Source of the DNA: Dietzia sp032248695
Lineage (GTDB): Bacteria > Actinomycetota > Actinomycetes > Mycobacteriales > Mycobacteriaceae
Assembly: GCF_032248695.1 (NCBI RefSeq)
Contig: NZ_JAVHXC010000001.1
Location: 186,001-250,000 of the forward strand
DNA: 64,000 nt
Reading direction: 5' to 3'
Positions 25,573-35,524 of the stretch are shown here, one piece after another (the stretch's first letter is position 1; each line of letters starts with the position of its first letter). Both the position numbers and the translations under genes were made by a program. The notes beneath the pieces were generated by a model, which was given only the letters and a program-made list of their open reading frames with translations, was not told the DNA's origin and ran no database searches.

Positions 25573-26487
25573 TCAGGCGGTCGGGCCCGTTAGTGACAGG
25601 CAGAACTCCACCTGGTCCGCGACGATCTTCTCGAAGTGCGGATCGACGTAAGGGTCGAAGTGCTCGCACGGGTACTCCAGGTACCGGCCGTGCGGGATCC
25701 GCTCCGCGGCCCGGCGTGCGGTGGCCGCGGGGGTGATGGCGTCCCCGGTCGCGATCTGGACCAGCGTGGGGCAGGTGATCCGGCGGGCCCGGCGGATCGG
25801 CGAGTAGAAGCCGATCCGCGCCAGGATCCGCGCGGCGACGTCGTCGCGGAAATCGGTGCGGCGTACCCCCGAGTCGGCCACCAGCCGGTCGACGGCGGGA
25901 TCGGCGTCGGGGCTCGTCATGACCGCCGTGTCCCCCGGGCGACCGACGAGGGGGACATAACGCGGTTCCCGATGCCGCATCGCGCGCCACAGGTCGTCGA
26001 GCACGGCCGGGGCGAGCCGGCGTACGGCGGCGAGGCCCGTCGCCCGGACAGCGGCCGGCCCGCTGACGTGGGGCACCTGGGCGACGACCCCCGCCAACCG
26101 CTCCCCCGTCCCCGCGAGGGTGAGGACGTGCCCTCCGGAGAACGACGTGCCCCACGCGATGACGCGGTCCGGGTCCACCCCGGGCAGGGCACGGGTGAAG
26201 GCGAGCGCCGACCGCCAGTCGTCCAGCTGGCGGCCGATGTCGAGCAGTTGACGGGGAGACCCGCCGCTCGCCCCGAAGTGCCGGTAGTCGAAGACCACCA
26301 CCACGAAGCCCGCGTCGCGGAACCGTTCGGCGTACGCGGGCAGACGCAGGTCCCGGATGCATCCGAACCCGTGGGCCATGACGACGGCCGGCGCCGTCGC
26401 CGAGGGGTCACCGGCCGGCGCGTCCGGGCGGTAGATCCAGGCCGCACAGTCCACCCCGTGCGAGGTGAACCGGGTCTCGTCACGCAT
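25573..26487 (-). CDS. Alpha/beta-hydrolase
   Basis: This 304-residue alpha/beta-hydrolase probably cleaves an ester or related bond; its substrate is not evident. The nucleophile elbow is GTSFSGGH near residue 115. The acid is probably the Asp in IATGDAITPAA and the base the His in PCEHFDPYVD. The oxyanion-region motif is VVMAHGFGCIRDL. The start overlaps the rsmB stop by 8 nt, with GGAGGCACG upstream, so it is coupled to rsmB. In M. tuberculosis rsmB and rpe are adjacent, so this gene looks like an extra member of the cluster. Confidence 0.8.
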   Translation of the reverse strand: MRDETRFTSHGVDCAAWIYRPDAPAGDPSATAPAVVMAHGFGCIRDLRLPAYAERFRDAGFVVVVFDYRHFGASGGSPRQLLDIGRQLDDWRSALAFTRALPGVDPDRVIAWGTSFSGGHVLTLAGTGERLAGVVAQVPHVSGPAAVRATGLAAVRRLAPAVLDDLWRAMRHREPRYVPLVGRPGDTAVMTSPDADPAVDRLVADSGVRRTDFRDDVAARILARIGFYSPIRRARRITCPTLVQIATGDAITPAATARRAAERIPHGRYLEYPCEHFDPYVDPHFEKIVADQVEFCLSLTGPTA

Positions 26488-28027
26488 CGTGCCTCCGTCG
26501 CAGCGCCGCCATGAACATCGCATCGGTGCCGTGCCGGTGCGGCCAGAGCTGCACCCACGGGCCGTCCCCCGGCGCGGCGTGTGCGCCGCCCTCGCCGAAC
26601 CCGGTCCCGATGCCCGCGAGGATCTCCCTCACGTCGAGGGTCTCCACGTCGTCCCGGCGTGCCGCCTCCCGGACCACCGACACCGTCTCCGACAGGTGTG
26701 GCGAGCACGTCGCGTACAGCACCACACCCCCCGGACGGACCAGCCGCAGAGCCGAGTCGAGAAGCTCGCGCTGCAGCGCGACCAGGCCCGGGATGTCCGC
26801 CGCGGTCTTGCGCCAGCGCGCCTCCGGGCGACGACGTAGTGCACCCAACCCCGAGCACGGTGCGTCGAGGAGCACGCGGTCGAAGCCGGGCTCGAGCCCG
26901 GGGTCCCGCCCGTCGGCCGTGTGCACGGTCACCGGCAGGTCCCGTGTGGCCTCGCGGACGAGGTCGGCCCGGTGCGGCGACACCTCGACGCCGGTGAGGG
27001 TCCCGCCCTCGATCTCCGCGAGCGCGCCCAACATCACCGCCTTGCCGCCCGGGCCGGCGGCCAGGTCGAGCCAGCGACCCGTGTCTGGGCCCGTGAGCGG
27101 GGCCCGCGCCGCGGCCAGCGCGACCAGTTGGCTGCCCTCGTCCTGCACCGCCGCCATGCCCTCGCGCACCGCGTCGAGCGTGCCCGGGTCCCCGGAGTCC
27201 AGGTGGACGGCGTACGGGGACAGCTCGCCCTCGCGCCCACCGGTGACCAGGGCGAGCTCCTCCGCCGAGATCGCACCGGGTCGCGCGGCCAGGTGGACCT
27301 TGGGCCGCGCGTCGTCGGCCGCGAGCAGGTCGGGTAGTTCCCCGGCGGCGGCGCCGAGAGAGTCGGCGAACGCGCGGGCGATCCATTCGGGGTGGGCGGT
27401 CCCCACCGCCATCCGCGCCACCGGGTCGGTCACCCCCTCGCGCAGCGCGTCGAGCCATGAGTCGAGATCCCGGGCCGAGACCTTGCGCAGCACGGCGTTG
27501 ACGAACGCCCCCGCTCGGCCGAGGCCCGCCGTGCGCGCCGCCTCGACGCTGGTGTCGACGGCCGCGTGGGCGCCGATGCGGGTGAACAGCAGTTGGTACG
27601 CGCCCAGCCGGACCAGGTCGAGCACCGGCGGGTCGATCTCCTCGACGGGACGCGACGAGGCGAGCGTGATGATGCGGTCGAGCAGTCCCTGCGCGCGCAG
27701 GGTGCCGTAGGTCAGTTCGGTGGCCAGGGCCGCGTCCCGGGAGTCGAGCTTCGCCCGCCGCAGCTCGGCCGGGAGCGTGAGGTTGGCGTACGCCTGCCGT
27801 TCACGGACGGCCGCCATCACGGCCAACGCCACCGCTCGCGCATCGGGCCGTCGCTGTGGTTTCTGGGCGCTCTGCCGGGGGCGCTGCTGGGGGCGCTGCT
27901 GTCCCCGGCGGCGGTCCTGTGGCTGGCGGCCGCCCGAGGGGCGGCGGCTCTGCTGATCGCGGCCCCGCGCCTGCTGCTCTCCCCGGCGCCGGTCGTCTCC
28001 CCCGGGCGCCTGACGGTCGCTGCTCAC
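26480..28027 (-). CDS. rsmB: 16S rRNA m5C967 methyltransferase RsmB-like
   Basis: This is a NusB-domain plus SAM-methyltransferase protein of the Sun/Fmu family that methylates a cytosine in 16S rRNA. Residues 1-62 are an unusual Arg/Gln-rich tail. An N-terminal NusB-like domain follows (ARAVALAVMAAVRERQAYANL). The SAM motif is WLDLAAGPGGKAVML. The two catalytic cysteines are in DAPCSGLGALRRRPE and YATCSPHLSE. The 515-residue length is slightly long because of the tail. The GTG at 28027 overlaps the fmt stop (GTGA). Confidence 0.93.
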   Translation of the reverse strand: MSSDRQAPGGDDRRRGEQQARGRDQQSRRPSGGRQPQDRRRGQQRPQQRPRQSAQKPQRRPDARAVALAVMAAVRERQAYANLTLPAELRRAKLDSRDAALATELTYGTLRAQGLLDRIITLASSRPVEEIDPPVLDLVRLGAYQLLFTRIGAHAAVDTSVEAARTAGLGRAGAFVNAVLRKVSARDLDSWLDALREGVTDPVARMAVGTAHPEWIARAFADSLGAAAGELPDLLAADDARPKVHLAARPGAISAEELALVTGGREGELSPYAVHLDSGDPGTLDAVREGMAAVQDEGSQLVALAAARAPLTGPDTGRWLDLAAGPGGKAVMLGALAEIEGGTLTGVEVSPHRADLVREATRDLPVTVHTADGRDPGLEPGFDRVLLDAPCSGLGALRRRPEARWRKTAADIPGLVALQRELLDSALRLVRPGGVVLYATCSPHLSETVSVVREAARRDDVETLDVREILAGIGTGFGEGGAHAAPGDGPWVQLWPHRHGTDAMFMAALRRRHDA

Positions 28028-28956
28028 TCGAAGGCCGCCTCGTCGTCGAGGCGTGCGCCGCGGATCCAGTCGAGCGCGTTCATCATCTTCTTCCCCGGGG
28101 GTTGGATGGTCTCGATCGCCATGGGTGCGGACGCGGTGCCGACGTGGAAGGTCCTCTTGTCCCACGCGATGTGCCCGGGCTCGAGGGCGGGTGCGGTGTC
28201 GTCGGCCGGGCGGGCCGAGCCGATCTTCACCCGCTGCCCGTTCAGCGTCGTCCACGCACCGGGGGCGGGGGTGACCGAACGGATGTGCCGGTCCACCGCC
28301 AGTGCCGGGTCCGCCCACCGCACCCGAGCGTCCTCGACCGTGAGCTTGCCCGCGTAGGAGACCCCGTCCTTCAACTGCGGGACCTCCCGCAACTCGCCGG
28401 TCTCGAGACCGTCGAGCGTGGCGACCAACAACCCGGCCCCGGACTCCGCCAGCCTGCCCAGGAGCTCGCCGGCGGTGTCCCGGGGACGGACGGTCTCGGT
28501 CATCGTCCCGAGCACGGGCCCGGTGTCCATCCCCTCGTCCAGACGGAACGTCGTGGCGCCGGTGACCTCGTCGCCGGCGGCGATCGCGGCGTTGACGGGG
28601 GCGGCGCCCCGCCACGCGGGCAGGAGTGAGAAGTGGAGGTTGATCCAGCCGTGGGCCGGGATCTCGAGCACCGGCCGGGGAACGAGGTGGCCGTAGGCGA
28701 CCACCGGCACGGCGTCGGGTGCCAGGGCGAGCAGACGCTCGGCGAACTCGGGATCGCGCGCGTTCGGCGGGGTGAGGACCTCGACCCCCGCGGCGTCGGC
28801 GGCAGCCGCGACCGGACTGCGGGACAGCCCGCGCCCCCGCCCGGTCCGGGCGTCGGGTCGCGAGATCACGGCCACCACCTCGTGGCGGTCACTGTCGAGG
28901 AGGGCCTGCAGGGACGGGACGGCGACCTCGGGGGTGCCGGCGAAGACGAGACGCAC
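28024..28956 (-). CDS. fmt: Methionyl-tRNA formyltransferase
   Basis: Fmt formylates initiator Met-tRNA using 10-formyltetrahydrofolate. The 310-residue protein begins MRLVFAGTPEVAVPSL. It has the folate-site motif INLHFSLLPAWRGAAPV with the catalytic-region His. The C-terminal tRNA-binding domain is seen at PGAWTTLNGQRVKIG. The GTG start is 3 nt after the def stop, so deformylase and formylase are co-translated. Confidence 0.96.
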   Translation of the reverse strand: MRLVFAGTPEVAVPSLQALLDSDRHEVVAVISRPDARTGRGRGLSRSPVAAAADAAGVEVLTPPNARDPEFAERLLALAPDAVPVVAYGHLVPRPVLEIPAHGWINLHFSLLPAWRGAAPVNAAIAAGDEVTGATTFRLDEGMDTGPVLGTMTETVRPRDTAGELLGRLAESGAGLLVATLDGLETGELREVPQLKDGVSYAGKLTVEDARVRWADPALAVDRHIRSVTPAPGAWTTLNGQRVKIGSARPADDTAPALEPGHIAWDKRTFHVGTASAPMAIETIQPPGKKMMNALDWIRGARLDDEAAFE

Positions 28957-28959
28957 CGG

Positions 28960-29514
28960 TCACCTCACCGCCATCGCGTCGGCCAGATCGTCGTAGACGA
29001 CCCCGGCGCTGACGGCAGCGCTGCCGAACCACGTGGAGTTGCGGATCTCGGCCATCGCCGTGCGGCGACGCTCCGGGGTGAGCCGCTGGAGGAACAGCAC
29101 GCCGTCGAGATGATCGATCTCGTGTTGGACCGCGCGGGCGAGGATGCCCTCGGCCTCGAAGCTCACGGGCTCACCGTGGAGGTCGAACCCGCGGGCGCGG
29201 ACCCGGGCGAAGCGCTCGGTGGGCAGCGACACCCCGGGGATGGAGAGGCACCCCTCCTTCTCCTCGACGGTCTCGTCGCCGATCGCCTCCCACTCCGGGT
29301 TGACCAGGTGACCCCGCCGTCCTCCACAGGTGTAGACGAACACCCGGGTGGACAGGCCGATCTGCGGGGCGGCCAGACCGGCGCCCTCCTCGTGATCGAC
29401 GGTGTCCATGAGGTCGGTGACCGTACGTGCCAGCCTGTCGTCGAAGGAGGTGACGGGGTCGGCGGGGGTCCGCAGAACGGGATCGCCGAAGAGCCGGACG
29501 GGGTGGACGGTCAT
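28960..29514 (-). CDS. def: Peptide deformylase
   Basis: Def removes the N-formyl group from new proteins. All three family motifs are present in the 184-residue protein: GLAAPQIGL, EGCLSIPG with the metal-binding Cys, and HEIDH with two metal-binding His and the catalytic Glu. GAGGAG lies upstream of the ATG at 29514. It opens the def-fmt-rsmB-hydrolase unit. Confidence 0.96.
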   Translation of the reverse strand: MTVHPVRLFGDPVLRTPADPVTSFDDRLARTVTDLMDTVDHEEGAGLAAPQIGLSTRVFVYTCGGRRGHLVNPEWEAIGDETVEEKEGCLSIPGVSLPTERFARVRARGFDLHGEPVSFEAEGILARAVQHEIDHLDGVLFLQRLTPERRRTAMAEIRNSTWFGSAAVSAGVVYDDLADAMAVR

Positions 29515-29553
29515 GCGTATCGGGTCTCCTCGGGGCGGAAGTGGTGAACGACC

Positions 29554-29559
29554 ATTCTA
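29554..29559 (-). promoter_or_regulatory. Candidate -10 element for def-fmt-rsmB
   Basis: TAGAAT on the minus strand between the priA stop and the def start. Predicted leader about 33 nt, ending in GAGGAGACCC. Confidence 0.45.
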
Positions 29560-29572
29560 GGCGCTCCGGCGC

Positions 29573-31618
29573 TCACCCGATGTGCACGGGATCGAGGCGG
29601 ACGCGCAGTGGGCTGGCGGTACGTCTGCCCGCCCGCCGGACGACGAGGGCCCGCAGTTCCGCGGCGACGTCGTTGAGCAGTGCCGGGGGGACCCGCAGCA
29701 GGACCCGCTCCGGGTCGCGGACCTCGTCATGACCGGGGAGTTCCTCCCCGGCGGGCAGATCGACGGGGCCGAGCACCTCGACGGCGTCCGCGAACCGGAA
29801 GTCCTCGAGGAACTCGGCCAGGGCCGCTGCGGGGCCGTCGACCGCGATCATGTGCACGGCGGGAGGGAACCCGACCTCCGCCCGGTCGGCCAGCTCGCGC
29901 TCCGCCCACCCCTGCGGGTCCCACCGCACCAACGCCTGGGAGACCGCGGACTCCGAGTCGGCCGACAGGAACACCCTGCCGCCCGCATCGGCCGGGCGGA
30001 CGAGACCGGCGGCACCGATCCACAGCCGGAGCGCGTTCTGCACGGCCCGCAGGTCGGGGCGCCCGAGCAGCGCCCACGAGTCCAGCAGCAGCGCGGCGCC
30101 GTAACCGCCCTCGGCGACAGGCTCGGCGCCCGGCGTGCACACGATGATCGCGGGGGTCGCCGGCACCGAGTCGAGGATCTCCCCTCCCCCGCTGGTGCGG
30201 ATCCGCACCCCGGGGAACATCCGCCCCAGTTCCTCCGCGGTGCGCCCGGCACCGACGACCCCGGCCCGCAGGGCGCGGGATCCGCAGCTCACGCAACGGA
30301 ACCCCGGTTCCGGCGCCCCGCACCATCCGCACGCCAGCTCCACCGGCCCGTAGACCTCGTCCATGCGTCCCGCCCGCAGGGGGCCGTTGCACCGGCGGCA
30401 CCGCGCCGGCGTCCGGCAGGACCCGCAGAGCAGCGTGGGGATGTACCCCTTCCGGGGCACCTGGACGAGCACCGGGGCGTCCACGTCGATCGCCTCGCGC
30501 GCCATCGTCAGTGCGACGGCCGGCAGCCGGGTTCGTCCGCCCGCCACGTCGCGGGCCTGGACGGGATCGGCGTCCGTCACGGCGATCACCCGCGGGGCCA
30601 GCTCCCGCACCAGGCCCGCCCGCGGCCGGATCTCGTGCGCCCACCCGGTCCGCACGTACTCCGCCACCTCGGGCGTGCGGTCGACGGACGTCAGCAGCAA
30701 CGGCGTCCCCTCGAGGGCTGAGCGTTGGGCGGCGACGTCGCGGGTGTGGGGGTACGGGGCGCGGGGTTCGACGAACGAGTCGTCACCGTCGTCGTGCAGC
30801 ACCACGAGGCCCAGTTCCGGCAACGGGGCGAACACGGAACTGCGGGTGCCGACGACGATCCGGGCGTGGCCGCGGACCGCGCGCAGCCATCGCCGGTACC
30901 GGGCCGACGGCCCCACCCCCGCCGACAGGTCGGCCACCAGATCGCGGCCGGCCGACCCGCCACCGACCACCTCACGGCAGGCCGCGGCCAGGCGATCGAC
31001 GTCCCGCTGGTCCGGGACGATGAGCAGGACCTGGAGTCCACGCCGACGCACCGAATCGGCCAGGGCCGCCAGGGACCGCGCCCAGTCCCGGCCCGGGGGT
31101 ACCGTCCACACCCCGCGCGCGGGCACGCCGGCCGTGACCGCCTCGAGGAACCGGGCGACCATGGGATGGTCCTCCCAACCGGCGGGCAGTTCGACCGGGC
31201 CGAGCGAGACGCCCACCGGCGGCTCCGCCTCGGGGACGGACTTCTCCGCGGCGGCGTGGCGCGGCGGGATGGCCAGGCGGAGCACGTCGGAGCGGGTGCC
31301 GACCCAGCGGCGGGCGACCAGGTCGACCAGGCGCAGGAGCGCCGGGGTGAGGACGGGTTCCGGTGAGACCACCCGTTCCAGCCAGGCCAGCTCCCCCTGG
31401 TGGTCGGTGTGCGCGGTGCGTTCGACGAGGAAACCGTCCACCAGGCGCCCTGCGAACCGGACCCGCACGCGCACCCCGGGCACGGCGTCCGCCGACAGCG
31501 ACTCGGGCACGCGGTAGTCGAACTCGCGGTCGAGGTGGGGCACGCCGAGCAACGGCAGGACCCGGGCCACGGGGCTCTCGGCCGCCGCGACCCGGGTCGC
31601 CGGGCGCGTTGTCGTCAC
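29573..31618 (-). CDS. priA: PriA-like primosomal protein, helicase motifs degenerate
   Basis: The 681-residue protein keeps the PriA layout: an N-terminal DNA-binding domain (YRVPESLSADAVPGVRVRVRF), a helicase-like core and the zinc-binding insertion with eight cysteines (LLCGSCRTPARCRRC then CGWCGAP and CVSCGS). The ATPase motifs are lost. Where Walker A should be, the sequence reads GVWTVPPGRDWARSL without GK(S/T). Walker B reads VVLHDDGDDSF in place of DEEH. Actinobacterial PriA proteins are known to lack helicase signatures, so it may act as a structural replication-restart factor. GAGGATTCCCGAC precedes the GTG. Confidence 0.9.
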   Translation of the reverse strand: MTTTRPATRVAAAESPVARVLPLLGVPHLDREFDYRVPESLSADAVPGVRVRVRFAGRLVDGFLVERTAHTDHQGELAWLERVVSPEPVLTPALLRLVDLVARRWVGTRSDVLRLAIPPRHAAAEKSVPEAEPPVGVSLGPVELPAGWEDHPMVARFLEAVTAGVPARGVWTVPPGRDWARSLAALADSVRRRGLQVLLIVPDQRDVDRLAAACREVVGGGSAGRDLVADLSAGVGPSARYRRWLRAVRGHARIVVGTRSSVFAPLPELGLVVLHDDGDDSFVEPRAPYPHTRDVAAQRSALEGTPLLLTSVDRTPEVAEYVRTGWAHEIRPRAGLVRELAPRVIAVTDADPVQARDVAGGRTRLPAVALTMAREAIDVDAPVLVQVPRKGYIPTLLCGSCRTPARCRRCNGPLRAGRMDEVYGPVELACGWCGAPEPGFRCVSCGSRALRAGVVGAGRTAEELGRMFPGVRIRTSGGGEILDSVPATPAIIVCTPGAEPVAEGGYGAALLLDSWALLGRPDLRAVQNALRLWIGAAGLVRPADAGGRVFLSADSESAVSQALVRWDPQGWAERELADRAEVGFPPAVHMIAVDGPAAALAEFLEDFRFADAVEVLGPVDLPAGEELPGHDEVRDPERVLLRVPPALLNDVAAELRALVVRRAGRRTASPLRVRLDPVHIG

Positions 31619-31664
31619 GTCGGGAATCCTCGCACCCCGCTACGACACCCGGGGACCGGAGGCT

Positions 31665-32876
<1,212 letters not shown>

Positions 32877-32910
32877 AGTGGTTCTCTCTTCCATGTCTGG
32901 GATCGCGTGT

Positions 32911-32940
32911 GATCGGTGCCGATCGCGTGAGGACAGACTA
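32911..32940 (-). promoter_or_regulatory. Candidate metK promoter and leader palindrome
   Basis: TAGTCT (32940-32935) overlaps the coaBC stop codon and is a -10 candidate. Just downstream is the palindrome GATCGGTGCCGATC (32911-32924), flanked by direct repeats of GATCGCGTG. It could be an operator or leader hairpin. The regulator is unknown. Confidence 0.35.
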
Positions 32941-34218
32941 GTCGGTGCGGTCTGCGTCACTCCGCCGGGTCCGGCGGTGAGCGATGGCCGCGACCGCGTC
33001 GAGGAGCCGGTCCGCCAGCACATCCTTGCTCGCCCGGTCCACCGTGGTCTCCCCACCGTCGGCGTCGAGGATCCACCCGCCGTTGACGTCCTCGCCGAAG
33101 GTGGTGTCGCGGCCGACTTCGTTGACGACGAGGAGATCGCAACCCTTCCGGGCCAGCTTCGCGCGGCCGTGCTCGAGGACGGTCCCCGAGGCGTCCCCCG
33201 TCTCGGCGGCGAAGCCCACGAGCACACACCCGGCGGGGACGTCCCCGGCGCCGCGCGCCGCGACGAGGTCGGCGAGGATGTCCGGGTTGCGCTGCAGACG
33301 GATCTCCGCCGGCTCCGACTCGCTGCCCTTCTTGAGCTTCGAGTCGGAGACGTCCGCGGGACGGAAATCGGCGACGGCGGCGGCCTTGATCACCACGTCG
33401 GCGCGGGCGGCGGCGCGCAGGGTCTGCGCCCGCAGCTCGAGCGCGGACTCGATGTGGACGGCCTCGACGGCCGCGGGGACCGGGAGGTCGGAGGACGTCA
33501 CGAGCGTGACACGGGCGCCGCGGGCCGCCGCGACGGCGGCGATGGCGTGCCCCTGCTTGCCGGAACTCCGGTTCCCGAGGAAGCGGACGGGGTCGATCTC
33601 CTCGCGCGTCCCGCCCGAGGTCACCACGACGTGGCGACCCGCCAGGTCCCACGGCAGGGTCCCGCCGTCGAGGAGCAGCCAGGCGAGCCGGGCGATGTCC
33701 GCGGGCTCGGGCAGCCGGCCCGCGCCGGTGTCGGCGCCGGTGAGGCGTCCCGAGGCCGGCGGCATGACGTGGATGCCGTCCCCCCGCAGCGTGTCGACGT
33801 TGCGCCGGGTGGCGGGGTGTTCCCACATCTCGGTGTGCATCGCCGGGGCGAGCAGCACGGGGCACCGCGCGGTGAGGAGGGTGGAGGTGAGGAGGTCGTC
33901 GGCCCGGCCCGTCGCCGCGCGGGCGAGCAGGTCGGCGGTGGCGGGGGCGACGACGACGAGGTCCGCCCGTTGCCCGAGGGCGACGTGGCGGACCGACGGC
34001 ACGTCCGAGAACACCCCGGTGGAGACGGGGTTACCGGACAGTGCCTCGAACGTGGCGGTCCCGACGAATCGCAGGGCCGCCTCGGTGGGGACGACGTCGA
34101 CGTGGCATCCGGACTCGGTGAGCAGCCGGATCAGGCCGCAGGCCTTGTAGGCGGCGATCCCGCCGCCCACTCCGACGACGACGCGCGCGCCGCGCATGTC
34201 GTCCCCGGAGGGGCTCAC
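32938..34218 (-). CDS. coaBC: Bifunctional phosphopantothenoylcysteine synthetase/decarboxylase
   Basis: CoaBC couples 4'-phosphopantothenate to cysteine and decarboxylates it on the way to coenzyme A. The N-terminal flavoprotein decarboxylase (about 1-190) has GVGGGIAAYKACGLIRLL, RADLVVVAPATADLLAR and LLAPAMHTEMW. The C-terminal synthetase has VTSGGTREEIDPVRFLGNRS. The GTG at 34218 overlaps the rpoZ stop as GTGA. An ATG at 34197 with GGGGACGAC upstream is an alternative that removes seven residues. Confidence 0.95.
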   Translation of the reverse strand: MSPSGDDMRGARVVVGVGGGIAAYKACGLIRLLTESGCHVDVVPTEAALRFVGTATFEALSGNPVSTGVFSDVPSVRHVALGQRADLVVVAPATADLLARAATGRADDLLTSTLLTARCPVLLAPAMHTEMWEHPATRRNVDTLRGDGIHVMPPASGRLTGADTGAGRLPEPADIARLAWLLLDGGTLPWDLAGRHVVVTSGGTREEIDPVRFLGNRSSGKQGHAIAAVAAARGARVTLVTSSDLPVPAAVEAVHIESALELRAQTLRAAARADVVIKAAAVADFRPADVSDSKLKKGSESEPAEIRLQRNPDILADLVAARGAGDVPAGCVLVGFAAETGDASGTVLEHGRAKLARKGCDLLVVNEVGRDTTFGEDVNGGWILDADGGETTVDRASKDVLADRLLDAVAAIAHRRTRRSDADRTD

Positions 34219-34499
34219 TCGCCCTCGGCGCAGTCGAGCAGATCGGAGTGCAGCTCGCGCAGCGCGATGGTCAACGGCTTCTCGTGCAGGCCGGGGTCGA
34301 CCAGGGGGCCGACGTACTCGAGAATGCCCTCCTCGATCTGGTTGTAGTACGAGTTGATCTGGCGCGCGCGCTTGGCGGCGAAGATCACGAGCGCGTACTT
34401 GGAGGACGCCCGCTCGAGCAGCTCGTCGATCGGCGGGTTGGTGATGCCGATCGGGGTGTCGTACAGCGGGGTGGCCGCTGCGGCTTCGATGGTGGCCAC
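34215..34499 (-). CDS. rpoZ: RNA polymerase omega subunit
   Basis: Omega is a small subunit that helps fold and assemble beta-prime in RNA polymerase. The 94-residue protein has the conserved PPIDELLERASSKYALVI and FAAKRARQINSYYNQ. The GTG at 34499 has AGGAG nine nt upstream. It sits between gmk and coaBC, as in most actinobacteria; its stop overlaps the coaBC start. Confidence 0.95.
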   Translation of the reverse strand: MATIEAAAATPLYDTPIGITNPPIDELLERASSKYALVIFAAKRARQINSYYNQIEEGILEYVGPLVDPGLHEKPLTIALRELHSDLLDCAEGE

Positions 34500-34563
34500 T
34501 ATGTGATCTCCTCTGGGTACTGCGGGCGGTGTCTGGTGACACCCTGGTGACGCTGGTCCGGCG

Positions 34564-35166
34564 CTAGTCGCGGCCGACCAGCAATGATACCAACTCGTCC
34601 ACGGCGGACTCGAGTTCGTCGTTGACGACGACGACGTCGAACTCGCCGCGGGCCTCCATCTCGACCCTGGCCGTCTCCAGCCGGCGGGCGACGACGTCGT
34701 CCGGTTCGGTTCCGCGCCCGCGCAGGCGGACCTCGAGATCCTCCCACGACGGGGGTGCCAGAAAGACGGTCGTCCCCTCCGGCAGGGACTCGCGGATCTG
34801 CCGGACACCGGCCAGATCGACCTCGATGAGGACCGGGCGGCCCTCGTCGAGGGCACGGCGGACGGGTTCGGCGGGGGTGCCCGAGAGCTGGAGACCCCGG
34901 TGGATCTCCGCCCACTCGAGCATGCGGCCCTCCGCCACGGCCCGTCGGAACTCCTCCGTGGTGACGAAGAAGTAGTCGCGGCCGTCGACCTCGCCGGGGC
35001 GGGGATCGCGGGTCGTCATGGAGACGCTGAAGTAGAGATCGGACAGGCGCTCGCGCAGGCGGGCGACGACGGTTGACTTGCCGACAGCGGAGGGGCCGGC
35101 CAAGACGATCAGCCGGCCCCTCTTCGCCGTCGTCTCCGGGGCGGCCCCGGACGACGGTGTGTTCAT
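34564..35166 (-). CDS. gmk: Guanylate kinase
   Basis: Gmk phosphorylates GMP to GDP. The 200-residue protein has the P-loop GPSAVGKSTVV near residue 23, and the GMP-binding segment SVSMTTRDPRPGEVDGRDY. Start ATG 35166, 7 nt downstream of the mihF stop, without a strong ribosome-binding site, so it is probably coupled to mihF. Confidence 0.96.
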   Translation of the reverse strand: MNTPSSGAAPETTAKRGRLIVLAGPSAVGKSTVVARLRERLSDLYFSVSMTTRDPRPGEVDGRDYFFVTTEEFRRAVAEGRMLEWAEIHRGLQLSGTPAEPVRRALDEGRPVLIEVDLAGVRQIRESLPEGTTVFLAPPSWEDLEVRLRGRGTEPDDVVARRLETARVEMEARGEFDVVVVNDELESAVDELVSLLVGRD

Positions 35167-35173
35167 TCGCCGA

Positions 35174-35497
35174 TCAGTCGACCGTGAAGTCGAACCGCTC
35201 GAGCAGCGCACGGCGCTGGCGGTCACCGAGACCACGCAGACGGCGCGTGGGCGCGATCTCCAGCTCGGTCATGATCTCCTGAGCCTTGACCTTGCCCACC
35301 TTCGGCAGGGCCTCGAGCAGCGCCGAGACCTTCATCTTGCCGAGGATCTCGTCGCTCTCGGCATCCTTGAGCACCTGCTTGAGGTCGGTGCCGCCGCGCT
35401 TCAGGCGCTCCTTGAGCTCAGCCCGGGCGCGACGGGCGGCAGCCGCCTTCTCCAGAGCAGCAGCGCGCTGCTCATCGGTCAACTGGGGAAGGGCCAC
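35174..35497 (-). CDS. mihF: Mycobacterial-type integration host factor MihF
   Basis: MihF is an actinobacterial nucleoid protein, unrelated in fold to E. coli IHF, that binds and bends DNA and was found as the host factor for phage L5 integration. The 107-residue protein is mostly helical: a basic N-terminal helix (RAAALEKAAAARRARAEL) followed by the helix-two-turn-helix DNA-binding part ALPKVGKVKAQEIM. GTG start with GGAGGAATT upstream. It leads mihF-gmk-rpoZ-coaBC. Confidence 0.95.
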   Translation of the reverse strand: MALPQLTDEQRAAALEKAAAARRARAELKERLKRGGTDLKQVLKDAESDEILGKMKVSALLEALPKVGKVKAQEIMTELEIAPTRRLRGLGDRQRRALLERFDFTVD

Positions 35498-35524
35498 AAT
35501 TCCTCCGTCTCGTTCGTGTGTGTC

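Noticed and set aside
32877..32937. SAM riboswitch before metK
   Set aside because: The gap is only about 60 nt and shows a simple palindrome, not the multi-helix fold of any SAM riboswitch class.
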